NCBI RefSeq assembly: GCF_041080625.1 | Contig: NZ_CP163518.1 | Location: 5,270,001-5,334,000 of the forward strand | Direction of reading: 5' to 3' | DNA length: 64,000 nt | Source of the DNA: Streptomyces sp. CG1 | GTDB lineage: Bacteria > Actinomycetota > Actinomycetes > Streptomycetales > Streptomycetaceae | Shown here: positions 36,481-44,206 of the stretch, piece by piece | How positions within the stretch are numbered: position 1 is the first letter of the stretch | Layout: every line of letters starts with the position of its first letter | Position numbers and translations under genes: made by a program | Notes under the pieces: model-generated | Seen by the model: only the letters and a program-made list of their open reading frames with translations | Database searches by the model: none | What the model was told of the DNA's origin: nothing

Positions 36481-37908
36481 TCAGTCCCCGACGACGAGCA
36501 GTTCCTCCACCGCGTCGTGCCGTATGCGGCTCGACGGGATGCCGAAGCCCCGGAGCATGTCGACGCCGCTGCGGATCATGCCGGGCGGTCCGGAGAGATA
36601 GGCGTCGTACTCGTTCCAGGGGCCGTAGTCGCGTAGGGCTTCGGGAAGCTGGAGACGCGCCTGCTGGTCGATGATCGCCCGGACTGACAGCCAGGAGTGG
36701 CTCTGCTGAAGCCGGAGCATGGTGTCGATCTCGTAGAGGTCGTGGTCGGTGCGGGCGCCGTAGAACACCTCGACAGGTCGGCGTGCTCCATGCTCGGCGA
36801 CATCCTCGACCAGGGCCTTGATGGGCGCTATGCCGGTGCCGCCGCCCACGCAGAGCATTCCGCTGTCGGTCGTGTGGTCGACGGTCATGGAGCCGGTGGG
36901 CGGGCCAAGGCGGATGACGTCTCCGGGCCGGGCGCGGTGCACCAGCGCATTGGAGACCCAGCCGGCCGGCACGGCCTTCACATGGAAGGTCAGCAGACCG
37001 TCCGAGCGGGGCGCGGAGGCGAAGGAATAGTGCCGCCACACCCGTGGCCACCAAGGTGTCTCGATGCTCGTGTACTGGCCGGCGAGGAAGGGATAGGGCT
37101 GGTCCGGGCGGACGGTGAGAATCGCCACATCGCGGGTTCTGAGGTCATGGGTGACGACCTCGGCGTGCCACCAGGCCGGGGACCGCAGTGCGTCCGCCGC
37201 CGCAGAATCGATCATGACCTGGGAGATCGTCCTGTAGGCCCGCACCCAGGCCGCCTCGGTCTCCGGGTCCCATACGGCGGCGGCGTACCTGCTCAACGAA
37301 CCGATCAGACACTCCCCGACGGCCGGATAGTCCTCGGCGCGCGTCCCGTACTTGCGGTGTCCACGGCCGAGGTTCTGCAGATAGTCGACGAGGACCGGCG
37401 TGTTGTCCAGGTGCTCGGCAGCAGTGAGCAGCGCCTTCAGGAGGCGGTCCCGTTGGGTGTCCATCGCGGGCGGGAACAGCGCGCGCAGATCGGGACGGCG
37501 GACGAAGAGCAGCGCATAGAAATAGGACGTGACCTTGTCGGCGACCGAGCCTATCTCGGACATCGTGCGGCGTATGAGGATCGCGTCCGGAGACCCCTCC
37601 TCGTCGGCCGACGCCCCCCGCTGAACCGGCACACGCTCTGGGGCCGGTGGGGCCATCGGCGGCCGGGCGGGGGGATCCGCCGGGTGTGGAACGGGTGCGG
37701 CCATCGGCGGCCGGGCGGCTGCGGCCGCCGGCTGCGGAACGGGTGCGGCCATCGGATGCCCGGTGGGTACGTCCGCCGGGCGCGGGCTTGCGTGGTACCT
37801 CTCCTGGTCAGAGTGCGGGGGCGAGGCCGGTGGTGTCTTGCGTGGCGTGAACCAGTCGCCCCCGCCCGACATGCCGTTCTCCCCCGACGTGGTGGTCGGA
37901 GTGTCCAT
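36481..37908 (-). CDS. Flavohaemoprotein-like globin with FAD/NAD reductase domain
   Basis: A 475-residue protein. Residues 1-100 are a Pro/Ala-rich segment with repeats (RPPMAAPVPHP, RPPMAPPAPE). A globin domain spans about 107-240 (IRRTMSEIGSVADKVTSYFY; candidate proximal His184 in LGRGHRKYGTRAEDYP). A ferredoxin-reductase-like part follows with the FAD motif RHYSFAS and the NAD motif GGGTGIAPIKALVEDV. Canonical flavohaemoglobins (about 400 residues) turn NO and O2 into nitrate; they lack the N-terminal segment. NO dioxygenase activity is inference. ATG 37908 has GAGGG about 8 bases upstream. It converges with the NUDIX gene, ending five bases after it. Confidence 0.82.
   Translation of the reverse strand: MDTPTTTSGENGMSGGGDWFTPRKTPPASPPHSDQERYHASPRPADVPTGHPMAAPVPQPAAAAARPPMAAPVPHPADPPARPPMAPPAPERVPVQRGASADEEGSPDAILIRRTMSEIGSVADKVTSYFYALLFVRRPDLRALFPPAMDTQRDRLLKALLTAAEHLDNTPVLVDYLQNLGRGHRKYGTRAEDYPAVGECLIGSLSRYAAAVWDPETEAAWVRAYRTISQVMIDSAAADALRSPAWWHAEVVTHDLRTRDVAILTVRPDQPYPFLAGQYTSIETPWWPRVWRHYSFASAPRSDGLLTFHVKAVPAGWVSNALVHRARPGDVIRLGPPTGSMTVDHTTDSGMLCVGGGTGIAPIKALVEDVAEHGARRPVEVFYGARTDHDLYEIDTMLRLQQSHSWLSVRAIIDQQARLQLPEALRDYGPWNEYDAYLSGPPGMIRSGVDMLRGFGIPSSRIRHDAVEELLVVGD
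37640..37760. repeat. GC-rich tandem repeats in the flavohaemoprotein 5' end
   Basis: Three imperfect copies of a unit containing GGTGCGGCCATCGGCGGCCG or close variants encode the repeated proline-rich peptide RPPMAAP/HPMAAP near the N-terminus. Such slippage-prone repeats often vary in number between strains. Confidence 0.6.
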
Positions 37909-38102
37909 GGTGTGCCCTCGCCTCGAACGTCTTGCGGTCGGTCTGCGCACCTCCACCCCGGAAGGTGCATGCTTCCCCCGGCGGACGGTCAGCCGTAGGA
38001 CGGCGTGAACCGGACTCGACCCTACCGGCCGTCGCCGCACACACAAGTCCCCCCTTACTCCCTCACGAATCGGGCAAGAGGGCGTACCACGAAGTCCATC
38101 AG

Positions 38103-38735
38103 CTAGCGGGCAGAGCGAACCAATTCATAGGCATCCCACAGATCTCGTCCCATGTAGGAGTGCGTCGCGAGCCCGGCCAGATGGGTGTCCGCATTGACTG
38201 CCACGGAGACCGGTACGGCAGCGAACAGGTCCTTGTCCGACGACGAGTCGCCGTACGCCACGCAGTCCGCCCGCGCCACTCCGAACTCCTCGCAGAGCCG
38301 GTCCGCTATGGTCACCTTGGCCGCGGCACTGAGCACCCCCGACGGATCGACGGGCTCGGTGAACGGCACGGCCGGGAAGCGGGATCCGTGCGCCGCGTGC
38401 GCACCCCAGTCGAGAAGACGCTCCACGAAGAAGGACGGCGAGAGCGACACCACGGCGCAGTATTCGCCCGCGTTTCTGATCTCTGCCCAGACCTCACGAA
38501 TGCGGGCCAGCCAGGGAGCTGCCTCGAATGCGGCGCTCACATGCGCCTCCGTCAGATCGGACCACAGGTCGTACACCTGCGCCGCGTACTCCCGCGGACC
38601 GATCCGTCCCTCCGCGATCGCCCGGTCCAGTGCCACGGTCTCCGCTTCCACCCCCACCTGGCGAGAGATCTCCACCGGTGCCGTACTGCCGTGGAGCAAC
38701 GTGCCGTCGAGGTCGAAGAGATGAAGTCTCGCCAT
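38103..38735 (-). CDS. HAD-superfamily (HAD-IB, SerB-like) phosphatase
   Basis: A 210-residue HAD protein with motif I FDLDGTLLHGST, motif II SLSPSFFVERLL, Lys in AAAKVTIADRL, and motif IV YGDSSSDKDLF. The layout and the GD(S)SxD form of motif IV place it with phosphoserine phosphatase-like HAD-IB enzymes. The ATG at 38735 follows a TTAGCCT -10-like sequence by only a few bases and lacks a ribosome site, suggesting a leaderless start. Divergent from a GNAT gene with a parS site between them. Confidence 0.85.
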   Translation of the reverse strand: MARLHLFDLDGTLLHGSTAPVEISRQVGVEAETVALDRAIAEGRIGPREYAAQVYDLWSDLTEAHVSAAFEAAPWLARIREVWAEIRNAGEYCAVVSLSPSFFVERLLDWGAHAAHGSRFPAVPFTEPVDPSGVLSAAAKVTIADRLCEEFGVARADCVAYGDSSSDKDLFAAVPVSVAVNADTHLAGLATHSYMGRDLWDAYELVRSAR

Positions 38736-38759
38736 GGCGTGAGGCTAACCGGCTGCCGA

Positions 38760-38775
38760 TGTTTCACGTGAAACA
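38760..38775. promoter_or_regulatory. parS: parS site
   Basis: A perfect TGTTTCACGTGAAACA in the 150-base divergent region between the HAD and GNAT genes, 25 bases upstream of the HAD start. Confidence 0.92.
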
Positions 38776-38885
38776 CGTCCCGCTTGTCCATCGGCTGTGC
38801 ATATGGCTACGGCATGGCCAAAAGCACGTGTGCCTGCGGCGAAACAGGTGGACGCCGGGGCTGCCGGTCGGACAGCCTGACCTGC

Positions 38886-39752
38886 GTGTCGACTCCTTCC
38901 CTCGCCGCTCTGCCCATCCGCCGTCTGACGCTTCGCGATCTCACCGCCTGCGCCGACTTGTCCGAGGACCGGGGGTGGCCACGCGAGGAGCACAAGTGGG
39001 GACTCCTCCTTGCTGCCGGAAAGGGCTTCGGCATCGACGACCCCGAGGGTGGTCTCGTCACCGCGTGCGTCGTCACGGAGTACGGCTCATGGGAGCGCAC
39101 GGATCTCGGTGCCATCGGCATGGTTCTGGTGGCCGAACGCCATGCCCGCCGGGGCGTCGGGCGCCGTTTGATGCGCCATGTCGTGTCGACCATGGGGACC
39201 ACGCCGCTCACCCTGCACGCCACACCCAACGGCCTTCCTCTGTACGAAGAACTCGGCTTCAAGGTGACGGGCCGGGCGGAGATGGTGAGGGGCCACTTCA
39301 CCCCCGGCGGGCCGGAATCCGGCGTACTCACCCGCGCCGCTACCGCGGAGGACCTTCCCTCGGTCCTGCGACTCGACGAGGAGGTGTTCGGCGTCGACCG
39401 CACTCCCCTGATCACCCGGCTACCCGCCTTCGCCGACCAGTTGAGGGTGGCCGAGGAGGACGGCCGGATCATCGGCTACGCGGCTGCATGGCCCAACATG
39501 GACACCCATGTAGTCGGTCCACTGATCGCCCGGGACACGGAGACCGCCCAGGCCCTCATCACCTCACTGGCCGCCCGTACCGAACGCCCGCTGCGCACCG
39601 ACATCGACACGCGCCATGAGGACCTGCTGACCTGGGCGAAGGCGCGGGGGCTGGCTTCCGTGACTTTCAACGCGGTGATGACGTACGGCATCACAGTTCT
39701 CCCGGGGGACTGGACGCGACGGTTCGCACCGCTGACTGTGGCCGCCGGCTGA
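38886..39752 (+). CDS. Tandem GNAT-family acetyltransferase
   Basis: A 288-residue protein with an N-terminal GNAT domain (LRDLTACADLSEDRGW; acetyl-CoA loop region VLVAERHARRGVGRRLM; LYEELGFKV) and a second, weaker GNAT-like half (TRAATAEDLPSVLRLDEEVFG, RIIGYAAAWPNMDTHVVGPL). The GTG at 38886 follows CAGCCTGACC, which looks like a -10 region, so I prefer it to upstream in-frame starts that cross it. The acetylated substrate is unknown. Confidence 0.78.
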   Translation: MSTPSLAALPIRRLTLRDLTACADLSEDRGWPREEHKWGLLLAAGKGFGIDDPEGGLVTACVVTEYGSWERTDLGAIGMVLVAERHARRGVGRRLMRHVVSTMGTTPLTLHATPNGLPLYEELGFKVTGRAEMVRGHFTPGGPESGVLTRAATAEDLPSVLRLDEEVFGVDRTPLITRLPAFADQLRVAEEDGRIIGYAAAWPNMDTHVVGPLIARDTETAQALITSLAARTERPLRTDIDTRHEDLLTWAKARGLASVTFNAVMTYGITVLPGDWTRRFAPLTVAAG

Positions 39753-39770
39753 GCCGTCGCACGACACACA

Positions 39771-39801
39771 CCGGCTCCGCCACGTCGTACGGCGGGGCCG
39801 G
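39771..39801. terminator. Hairpin terminator between convergent genes
   Basis: CCGGCTCCGCC and GGCGGGGCCGG (39791-39801) form an 11-bp stem with one G-T pair and a 9-base loop. It lies between the ends of the GNAT gene (+) and the HbpS-like gene (-) and could serve both. Confidence 0.7.
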
Positions 39802-39820
39802 CGTTGTCCCTGCCGGGGGA

Positions 39821-40249
39821 TCAGACGAGTGCCTGCACGGCAGCGGTGGCGAAGCTGTGGTCCTGCTCCGGCGCACCGCCGCCAACGCCGATCGCGCCGA
39901 TCGCGCCGATCAGCCTGCCGTCCCGGTGGACGGGGACACCGCCCGCGATGAACAGCAGGGGCCGGTCGAGGGCCGTGGGCAGCGTGTGGAACAGGCCACC
40001 CGGCTGGACGGCGTCGACCAGGTCGCCGGTGGGGGCGTTCAGCTGGAGCGCAGTGTAGGCCTTGCGGGTGCTGGTCTCGCCGGAGATCAGCACAGCCCGG
40101 TCGTCCCGGCGGAAGGCGAGCAGATGGCCGCCGGCGTCCAGGACGGTGACGCTGACGGTGACCCCGGCGTCCTCGGCTGCCCGGCGGGCGGCGGCGACGA
40201 GGAGTTCGGCGTCCTCGATGGACAGCGGGGCGACTGCGGTGGTGCTCAT
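39821..40249 (-). CDS. HbpS/GlcG-family haem-binding-like protein
   Basis: A 142-residue GlcG/HbpS-family protein: AELLVAAARRAAEDAGVTVSVTVLDAGGHLLAFRR, STRKAYTALQL, FIAGGVPVHRDGRLIGAIG, and GGGAPEQDHSFATAAVQAL at the end. HbpS of S. reticuli binds haem and is secreted; this protein has no signal peptide, so it should act in the cytoplasm, and haem binding is not shown. ATG 40249 has GAGGAG upstream. It lies about 120 bases downstream of the MFS gene on the same strand. Confidence 0.87.
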   Translation of the reverse strand: MSTTAVAPLSIEDAELLVAAARRAAEDAGVTVSVTVLDAGGHLLAFRRDDRAVLISGETSTRKAYTALQLNAPTGDLVDAVQPGGLFHTLPTALDRPLLFIAGGVPVHRDGRLIGAIGAIGVGGGAPEQDHSFATAAVQALV

Positions 40250-40365
40250 GGAGATTCTCTCCTCGGGTGTTGCTGAGACGGGGTGCTCGCCGTACCGGGG
40301 ATGCGTCCCCAGCATGGAAGCCTGTGAACTGCGGGCGGTGAGAGCGCCCTGTGGGTCCGAAGGAC

Positions 40366-41574
40366 TCAGTGGTGGACCGGCGTCTGCTGCCCGGCGGGCT
40401 TCCCAGAGGCGACCACGGTGCCGTGGACTCCGGCGCGGCGCTCCAGCGCCGCCGAGAGGACGGCGAGGACCAGGGCGGCCGCGGCGAGGGCGGCACCGAC
40501 CCAGTTGGGGGCCGTGTAGTCGTAGCCGGCCGCGATCACGATGCCGCCGAGCCAGGCGGAGAGCGCATTGCCCAGGTTGAAGGCGCCGATGTTCACAGCC
40601 GACGCGAGCGTCGGCGCACCGTGCGCCTGGTCGAGCACGCGCTTCTGCAGCGGCGGTACGGTCGCGAAGCCCAGGGCGCCGATCAGGGCGATGGTGACAG
40701 CCGCCGCGATCTTGTTGTGGGCGGTGAGCGTGAAGAGGGCCAGGACCACGGCCAGGGCGCCCAGGGAGACATAGAGCATCGGCATCAGGGCGCGGTCGGC
40801 GAACTTGCCGCCGATGAGGTTGCCGCCGACCATGCCGAGGCCGAAGAGGACCAGCAGCCACGTGACCGAGCCGTCGGCGAAGCCCGCGATGTGGGTCATC
40901 ATCGGCGCGATGTAGGTGATGGCCGCGAAGACGCCGCCGAAGCCGAGAACGGTCATCGCCATGGCGAGCAGCACCTGGGCGTTCTTGAAAGCGGCCAGCT
41001 CATGACGCAGGTGCACCCCCTCGGGCCTCGGCATCTCGGGCACCAGCTTGGCGACACCGACGAGACCGACGACCCCGAGAGCGGCGACGATGGCGAAGGT
41101 GACGCGCCAGCCGACATGCTGGCCGATGAGCGTGCCCAGCGGGACACCGACGACATTGGCGACGGTCAGGCCGGTGAACATCATGGCGATGGCGCCGGCC
41201 TTCTTGTGGGGCGCCACCAGCTCGGCCGCGACGACCGAGCCGATACCGAAGAAGGCACCGTGCGCGAGCGAGGCCACCACGCGTCCAATCAGCATGATCG
41301 CGAAGGCGGGGGCCACCGCGGAGAGCAGGTTTCCGGCGATGAAGAGGCTCATCAGCAGCATCAGCATGCGCTTGCGGGAGACCTTCGTACCGAGCACGGT
41401 CATCACCGGGGCGCCGACGACCACACCGAGCGCGTAGCCCGTCACCAGCAGGCCCGCCGTAGGGATGGACACCCCGAAGTCACCTGCGACCTGCGGCAGC
41501 AAGCCCATGATCACGAACTCGGTCGTTCCGATTCCGAAGGCCCCGATCGCGAGGGCCAGAAGCGCGAGAGGCAT
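40366..41574 (-). CDS. MFS drug/sugar efflux transporter (DHA1 type)
   Basis: A 402-residue transporter with 12 predicted membrane segments, starting MPLALLALAIGAFGIGTTEF, and with the motif A loop GTKVSRKRMLML and GRVVASLAHGAFFGIG. The group includes arabinose/chloramphenicol-type exporters such as AraJ and CmlA relatives. It is divergent from a MarR gene, the usual arrangement for an efflux pump and its repressor. I chose ATG 41574, which has GGGAAGG 11 bases upstream and a fitting promoter; a GTG 17 codons earlier would overlap the -10 region. Confidence 0.87.
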   Translation of the reverse strand: MPLALLALAIGAFGIGTTEFVIMGLLPQVAGDFGVSIPTAGLLVTGYALGVVVGAPVMTVLGTKVSRKRMLMLLMSLFIAGNLLSAVAPAFAIMLIGRVVASLAHGAFFGIGSVVAAELVAPHKKAGAIAMMFTGLTVANVVGVPLGTLIGQHVGWRVTFAIVAALGVVGLVGVAKLVPEMPRPEGVHLRHELAAFKNAQVLLAMAMTVLGFGGVFAAITYIAPMMTHIAGFADGSVTWLLVLFGLGMVGGNLIGGKFADRALMPMLYVSLGALAVVLALFTLTAHNKIAAAVTIALIGALGFATVPPLQKRVLDQAHGAPTLASAVNIGAFNLGNALSAWLGGIVIAAGYDYTAPNWVGAALAAAALVLAVLSAALERRAGVHGTVVASGKPAGQQTPVHH

Positions 41575-41623
41575 GGAGGGGTACACCTTCCCAGACGATT
41601 GCAGGAGCACTTTGCGTGCGTCC

Positions 41624-41653
41624 ACAATAATTGCAGACGCGGATTAATAGCAA
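41624..41653 (-). promoter_or_regulatory. Promoter for the MFS exporter gene
   Basis: On the minus strand TTGCTA (41648-41653) is followed by an 18-base spacer and TATTGT (41624-41629). The region between the divergent MFS and MarR genes is where the MarR protein is expected to bind; the AT-rich segment 41626-41652 is a candidate. Confidence 0.5.
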
Positions 41654-41717
41654 CCGCGCACTATCGCGGACGTGCTCTACCCTGGATGCAGCCGCTCCGG
41701 GACGGAGGAAAACGCCC

Positions 41718-42176
41718 ATGACAGCGACGGACCCCGCGCTCACGGCCCTCGCGCAGGGCTGGTGCGCCCTCTCTGCGCTGCACGGAAAGATCGAGGCGTA
41801 CATCGAGCGCGCCCTCCAGACGAAGCACGACCTGAGCGTGCGCGAGTACTCCCTGCTCGATGTACTGAACCGTCAGCACGACGGTGAGGGCGGCCATCTG
41901 CAGATGAAGCAGGTCGCCGACGCGGTCGTCCTGAGCCAGAGCGCCACCACGCGGTTGGTGACCCGGCTGGAGGACCGCGGCCTGCTGGAGCGCTACCTGT
42001 GCCCCACCGACCGGCGCGGCATCTACACCGACGTCACCGAGGCAGGCTTGCAACTGCTCGAGGAGGCACGGCCCACCAATGACGCCGCCCTGCGCGAGGC
42101 TCTGGACGACGCCTCCAAAAACCCCGAACTGGCACCGCTGGTACGAGCCGTAGAGTCTCTGAACGTGCCTGCATAG
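41718..42176 (+). CDS. MarR-family transcriptional regulator
   Basis: A 152-residue MarR protein with the winged helix LSVREYSLLDVLNRQ, LQMKQVADAVVLSQSATTRLVTRLEDRGLLERYLCPTDRRG and TDVTEAGLQLLEEA. ATG 41718 has GGAGGAAAA upstream. Divergent from the MFS exporter, which it probably represses until a ligand binds. Confidence 0.9.
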   Translation: MTATDPALTALAQGWCALSALHGKIEAYIERALQTKHDLSVREYSLLDVLNRQHDGEGGHLQMKQVADAVVLSQSATTRLVTRLEDRGLLERYLCPTDRRGIYTDVTEAGLQLLEEARPTNDAALREALDDASKNPELAPLVRAVESLNVPA

Positions 42177-42185
42177 GGTGCACGT

Positions 42186-42638
42186 ATGGGAGATCTTGAA
42201 ATACGGCGTGCGACCGCCGACGACCTTCCGGCGATCGTCGCGATGCTGGCCGACGACCCACTGGGCGCTCAGCGCGAGTCCACCGACGACATGACGCCTT
42301 ACCGGGCCGCGCTGGAACGCCTGGACGCCGACCCGAATCAGCACCTCGTCGTCGCCGTCCGTGAGGGTCGCGTGATCGCAACCCTCCAGCTCACGATCAT
42401 CGCTGGGCTCTCCCACAAGGGGACGACTCGCGCGCTCATCGAGGCCGTGCGCATCCACGCCGACGAACGGGGCAGCGGGCTGGGCAGCCTGCTGATCGAG
42501 TGGGCGATCGACACCTCACGGCAGGTCGGCTGCCGAATGGTGCAGTTGACGTCCGACAAAACACGCACTGACGCCCACCGCTTCTACGAACGGCTCGGCT
42601 TCAGCGCCACGCACGAGGGCTTCAAACTGCGCCTCTGA
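42186..42638 (+). CDS. GNAT-family N-acetyltransferase
   Basis: A 150-residue single-domain GNAT: LEIRRATADDLPAIVAMLAD, LQLTIIAGLSHKGTTRALIEAVRI, acetyl-CoA loop ADERGSGLGSLLI, and HRFYERLGFSATHEGFKLRL. This close to full match suggests the small-molecule aminoglycoside/amino-acid branch. It begins nine bases after the MarR gene, so they share a transcript and the marR-linked system may include acetylation of the exported compound (inference). A parS palindrome follows. Confidence 0.88.
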   Translation: MGDLEIRRATADDLPAIVAMLADDPLGAQRESTDDMTPYRAALERLDADPNQHLVVAVREGRVIATLQLTIIAGLSHKGTTRALIEAVRIHADERGSGLGSLLIEWAIDTSRQVGCRMVQLTSDKTRTDAHRFYERLGFSATHEGFKLRL

Positions 42639-42658
42639 GGAGCGCGGAACCACAACGC

Positions 42659-42694
42659 GGCGGGGGTGTGTTTCACGTGAAACACACCCCCGCC
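42659..42694. terminator. 36-bp perfect palindrome with parS at its centre
   Basis: Symmetry extends 18 bases each way from the centre at 42676/42677, through GTGTTTCAC to a GC-rich outer part (GGCGGGGG). In RNA this would fold into a strong hairpin. It lies between convergent genes (GNAT +, serine hydrolase -), where a two-way terminator is expected. Confidence 0.7.
42669..42684. promoter_or_regulatory. parS: parS site
   Basis: A perfect TGTTTCACGTGAAACA forming the middle of the 36-bp palindrome at 42659-42694. Confidence 0.92.
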
Positions 42695-42720
42695 TCACAT
42701 CCCCGTCGGCCGCCCGGGGC

Positions 42721-44106
42721 CTAGCGGATACCCCGCCAACCCTCCGGATCCACTCCACCGGGCACCGCGGCCTCGGGGTCGTACGGCTGCCGCGTGAACA
42801 CGAACGAGCCGAGGTCGAGGTGGCTCACGGCTCCGTCCGGGCGTCGTACGGGCCGCAGCAGCTCTCCGGCGAAGTAGCCCTCCAGGCCGGTCCAGGTGCC
42901 GTCACCATTCGAGCGGAAGCGGGCACGCCGGCCACTGCCGGTCAGCGGGCCGAGCGCGAGAAGGCCGTCCGCAGACAGCCGCAAGCCGAAGGCATTCGTC
43001 CCCCAATACCACTGCCCCGCCAGCTCCAGGACCGCCGGATCGACCTCGCGCAGCGGCCGCCAGGGCTCCGGGATCCGCGGCTCCGCCTCGGCCACGATCC
43101 GCACGAGGTCGGCGCCCACGGCCCCCAGCAGCGGTCCACTGGTGCAGTTGGCAAGCACCACCGCCGCCACGTCGTCCTCCACGCTGAGGGTGAGGTTGGC
43201 CAGGAAACCCGGCAGCGAACCGGAGTGCCCGACCAGAAGCCGGTCGTCGCGGCGCTCGATCTGCAGACCGAGGCCGTAGGTGGCCCCGTCCAGCACGTCC
43301 GCCGCTTCTGGCGGCGCCGCCGGCGTACGCATCTCCCGCACCGACTCCGCACTGAGTACTCGGTCGTCCCCCACGGCCAGGAACGCCGCGAACCGCGCCA
43401 GGTCCCCCGTGGTCGACCACAGCTGACCGGCCGGCGCCATCCTGCCTAGATCCTGCAGCGGCTCCGGCAGCATCGCGTCCGCCCACGGATGCACGGCCCA
43501 TCCCCCGGCGTGCGGGGCCTGCGGCTGCGTGCTCGTACGGTGCAGGCCGAGCGGCTCGAGGATCTCACTGCGCAGCACCTCTTCCCAGGGAGCACCTCGC
43601 AGCTCCTCCACCAGCGCACCGAGCACCGTGTAGCCGGGATTGGAGTAGTGGTGCCGTCGGCCGACGGGGTGCAGGAGGGGCTGCTCGCCGAGTACATCGC
43701 TCAGCTCGGGACGGAGGGTGCCGGGGGTCCGCTCCCACCAGGGCGCGGGCGACTCGGCCGCCAGTCCCGCGGTGTGCGCGAGCAGTTCGGCGAGCGTCGC
43801 TTCGCCCGCGCCGGTGCCCGGCAGGTGCTTCTCCAGCGGGTCACCGAGGTCGAGCCGGCCCTCGTCGCGCAGCCGCATCACCAGGACGGCGGTGAAGGTC
43901 TTGGTGATGGATCCGATCCGGTACTGCACCGTCTCGTCCGGGCCATGCCCGTCGACCGAGGTCCGCGCCCCGTGCCACACGGCCCGCCCGCCCCGCACAA
44001 CGGCCGCGACCAGCGACGGCGCCCGCCCCTCGGCCTGTGCGACAGCGATCCGGTGCAGCAGGGCTCGTCGGGTCGTGGGGAGCAGCTCATCCTGGGGTGT
44101 CGTCAT
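42721..44106 (-). CDS. Class C beta-lactamase-family serine hydrolase
   Basis: A 461-residue protein with the serine hydrolase motifs SITK (Ser-X-X-Lys) near residue 66, YSNPGY (Tyr-X-Asn) near residue 155, and HSGSLPGF in the position of the KTG box. A C-terminal lipocalin-like beta domain (about 360-461) follows. No signal peptide is seen. Members include esterases, D-aminopeptidases and true AmpC; the HSG box argues against a penicillinase. Start ATG 44106 lacks a strong ribosome site. Confidence 0.85.
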   Translation of the reverse strand: MTTPQDELLPTTRRALLHRIAVAQAEGRAPSLVAAVVRGGRAVWHGARTSVDGHGPDETVQYRIGSITKTFTAVLVMRLRDEGRLDLGDPLEKHLPGTGAGEATLAELLAHTAGLAAESPAPWWERTPGTLRPELSDVLGEQPLLHPVGRRHHYSNPGYTVLGALVEELRGAPWEEVLRSEILEPLGLHRTSTQPQAPHAGGWAVHPWADAMLPEPLQDLGRMAPAGQLWSTTGDLARFAAFLAVGDDRVLSAESVREMRTPAAPPEAADVLDGATYGLGLQIERRDDRLLVGHSGSLPGFLANLTLSVEDDVAAVVLANCTSGPLLGAVGADLVRIVAEAEPRIPEPWRPLREVDPAVLELAGQWYWGTNAFGLRLSADGLLALGPLTGSGRRARFRSNGDGTWTGLEGYFAGELLRPVRRPDGAVSHLDLGSFVFTRQPYDPEAAVPGGVDPEGWRGIR

Positions 44107-44206
44107 GGCCCCAGTCCACAGCGTCGGGCTGCGGCCGTCGAGTTCATTTCACGGACGCCATCCGTCTGGGAGAGCCGACCCCATCGAGATCCTGCCGACG
44201 GACCGA

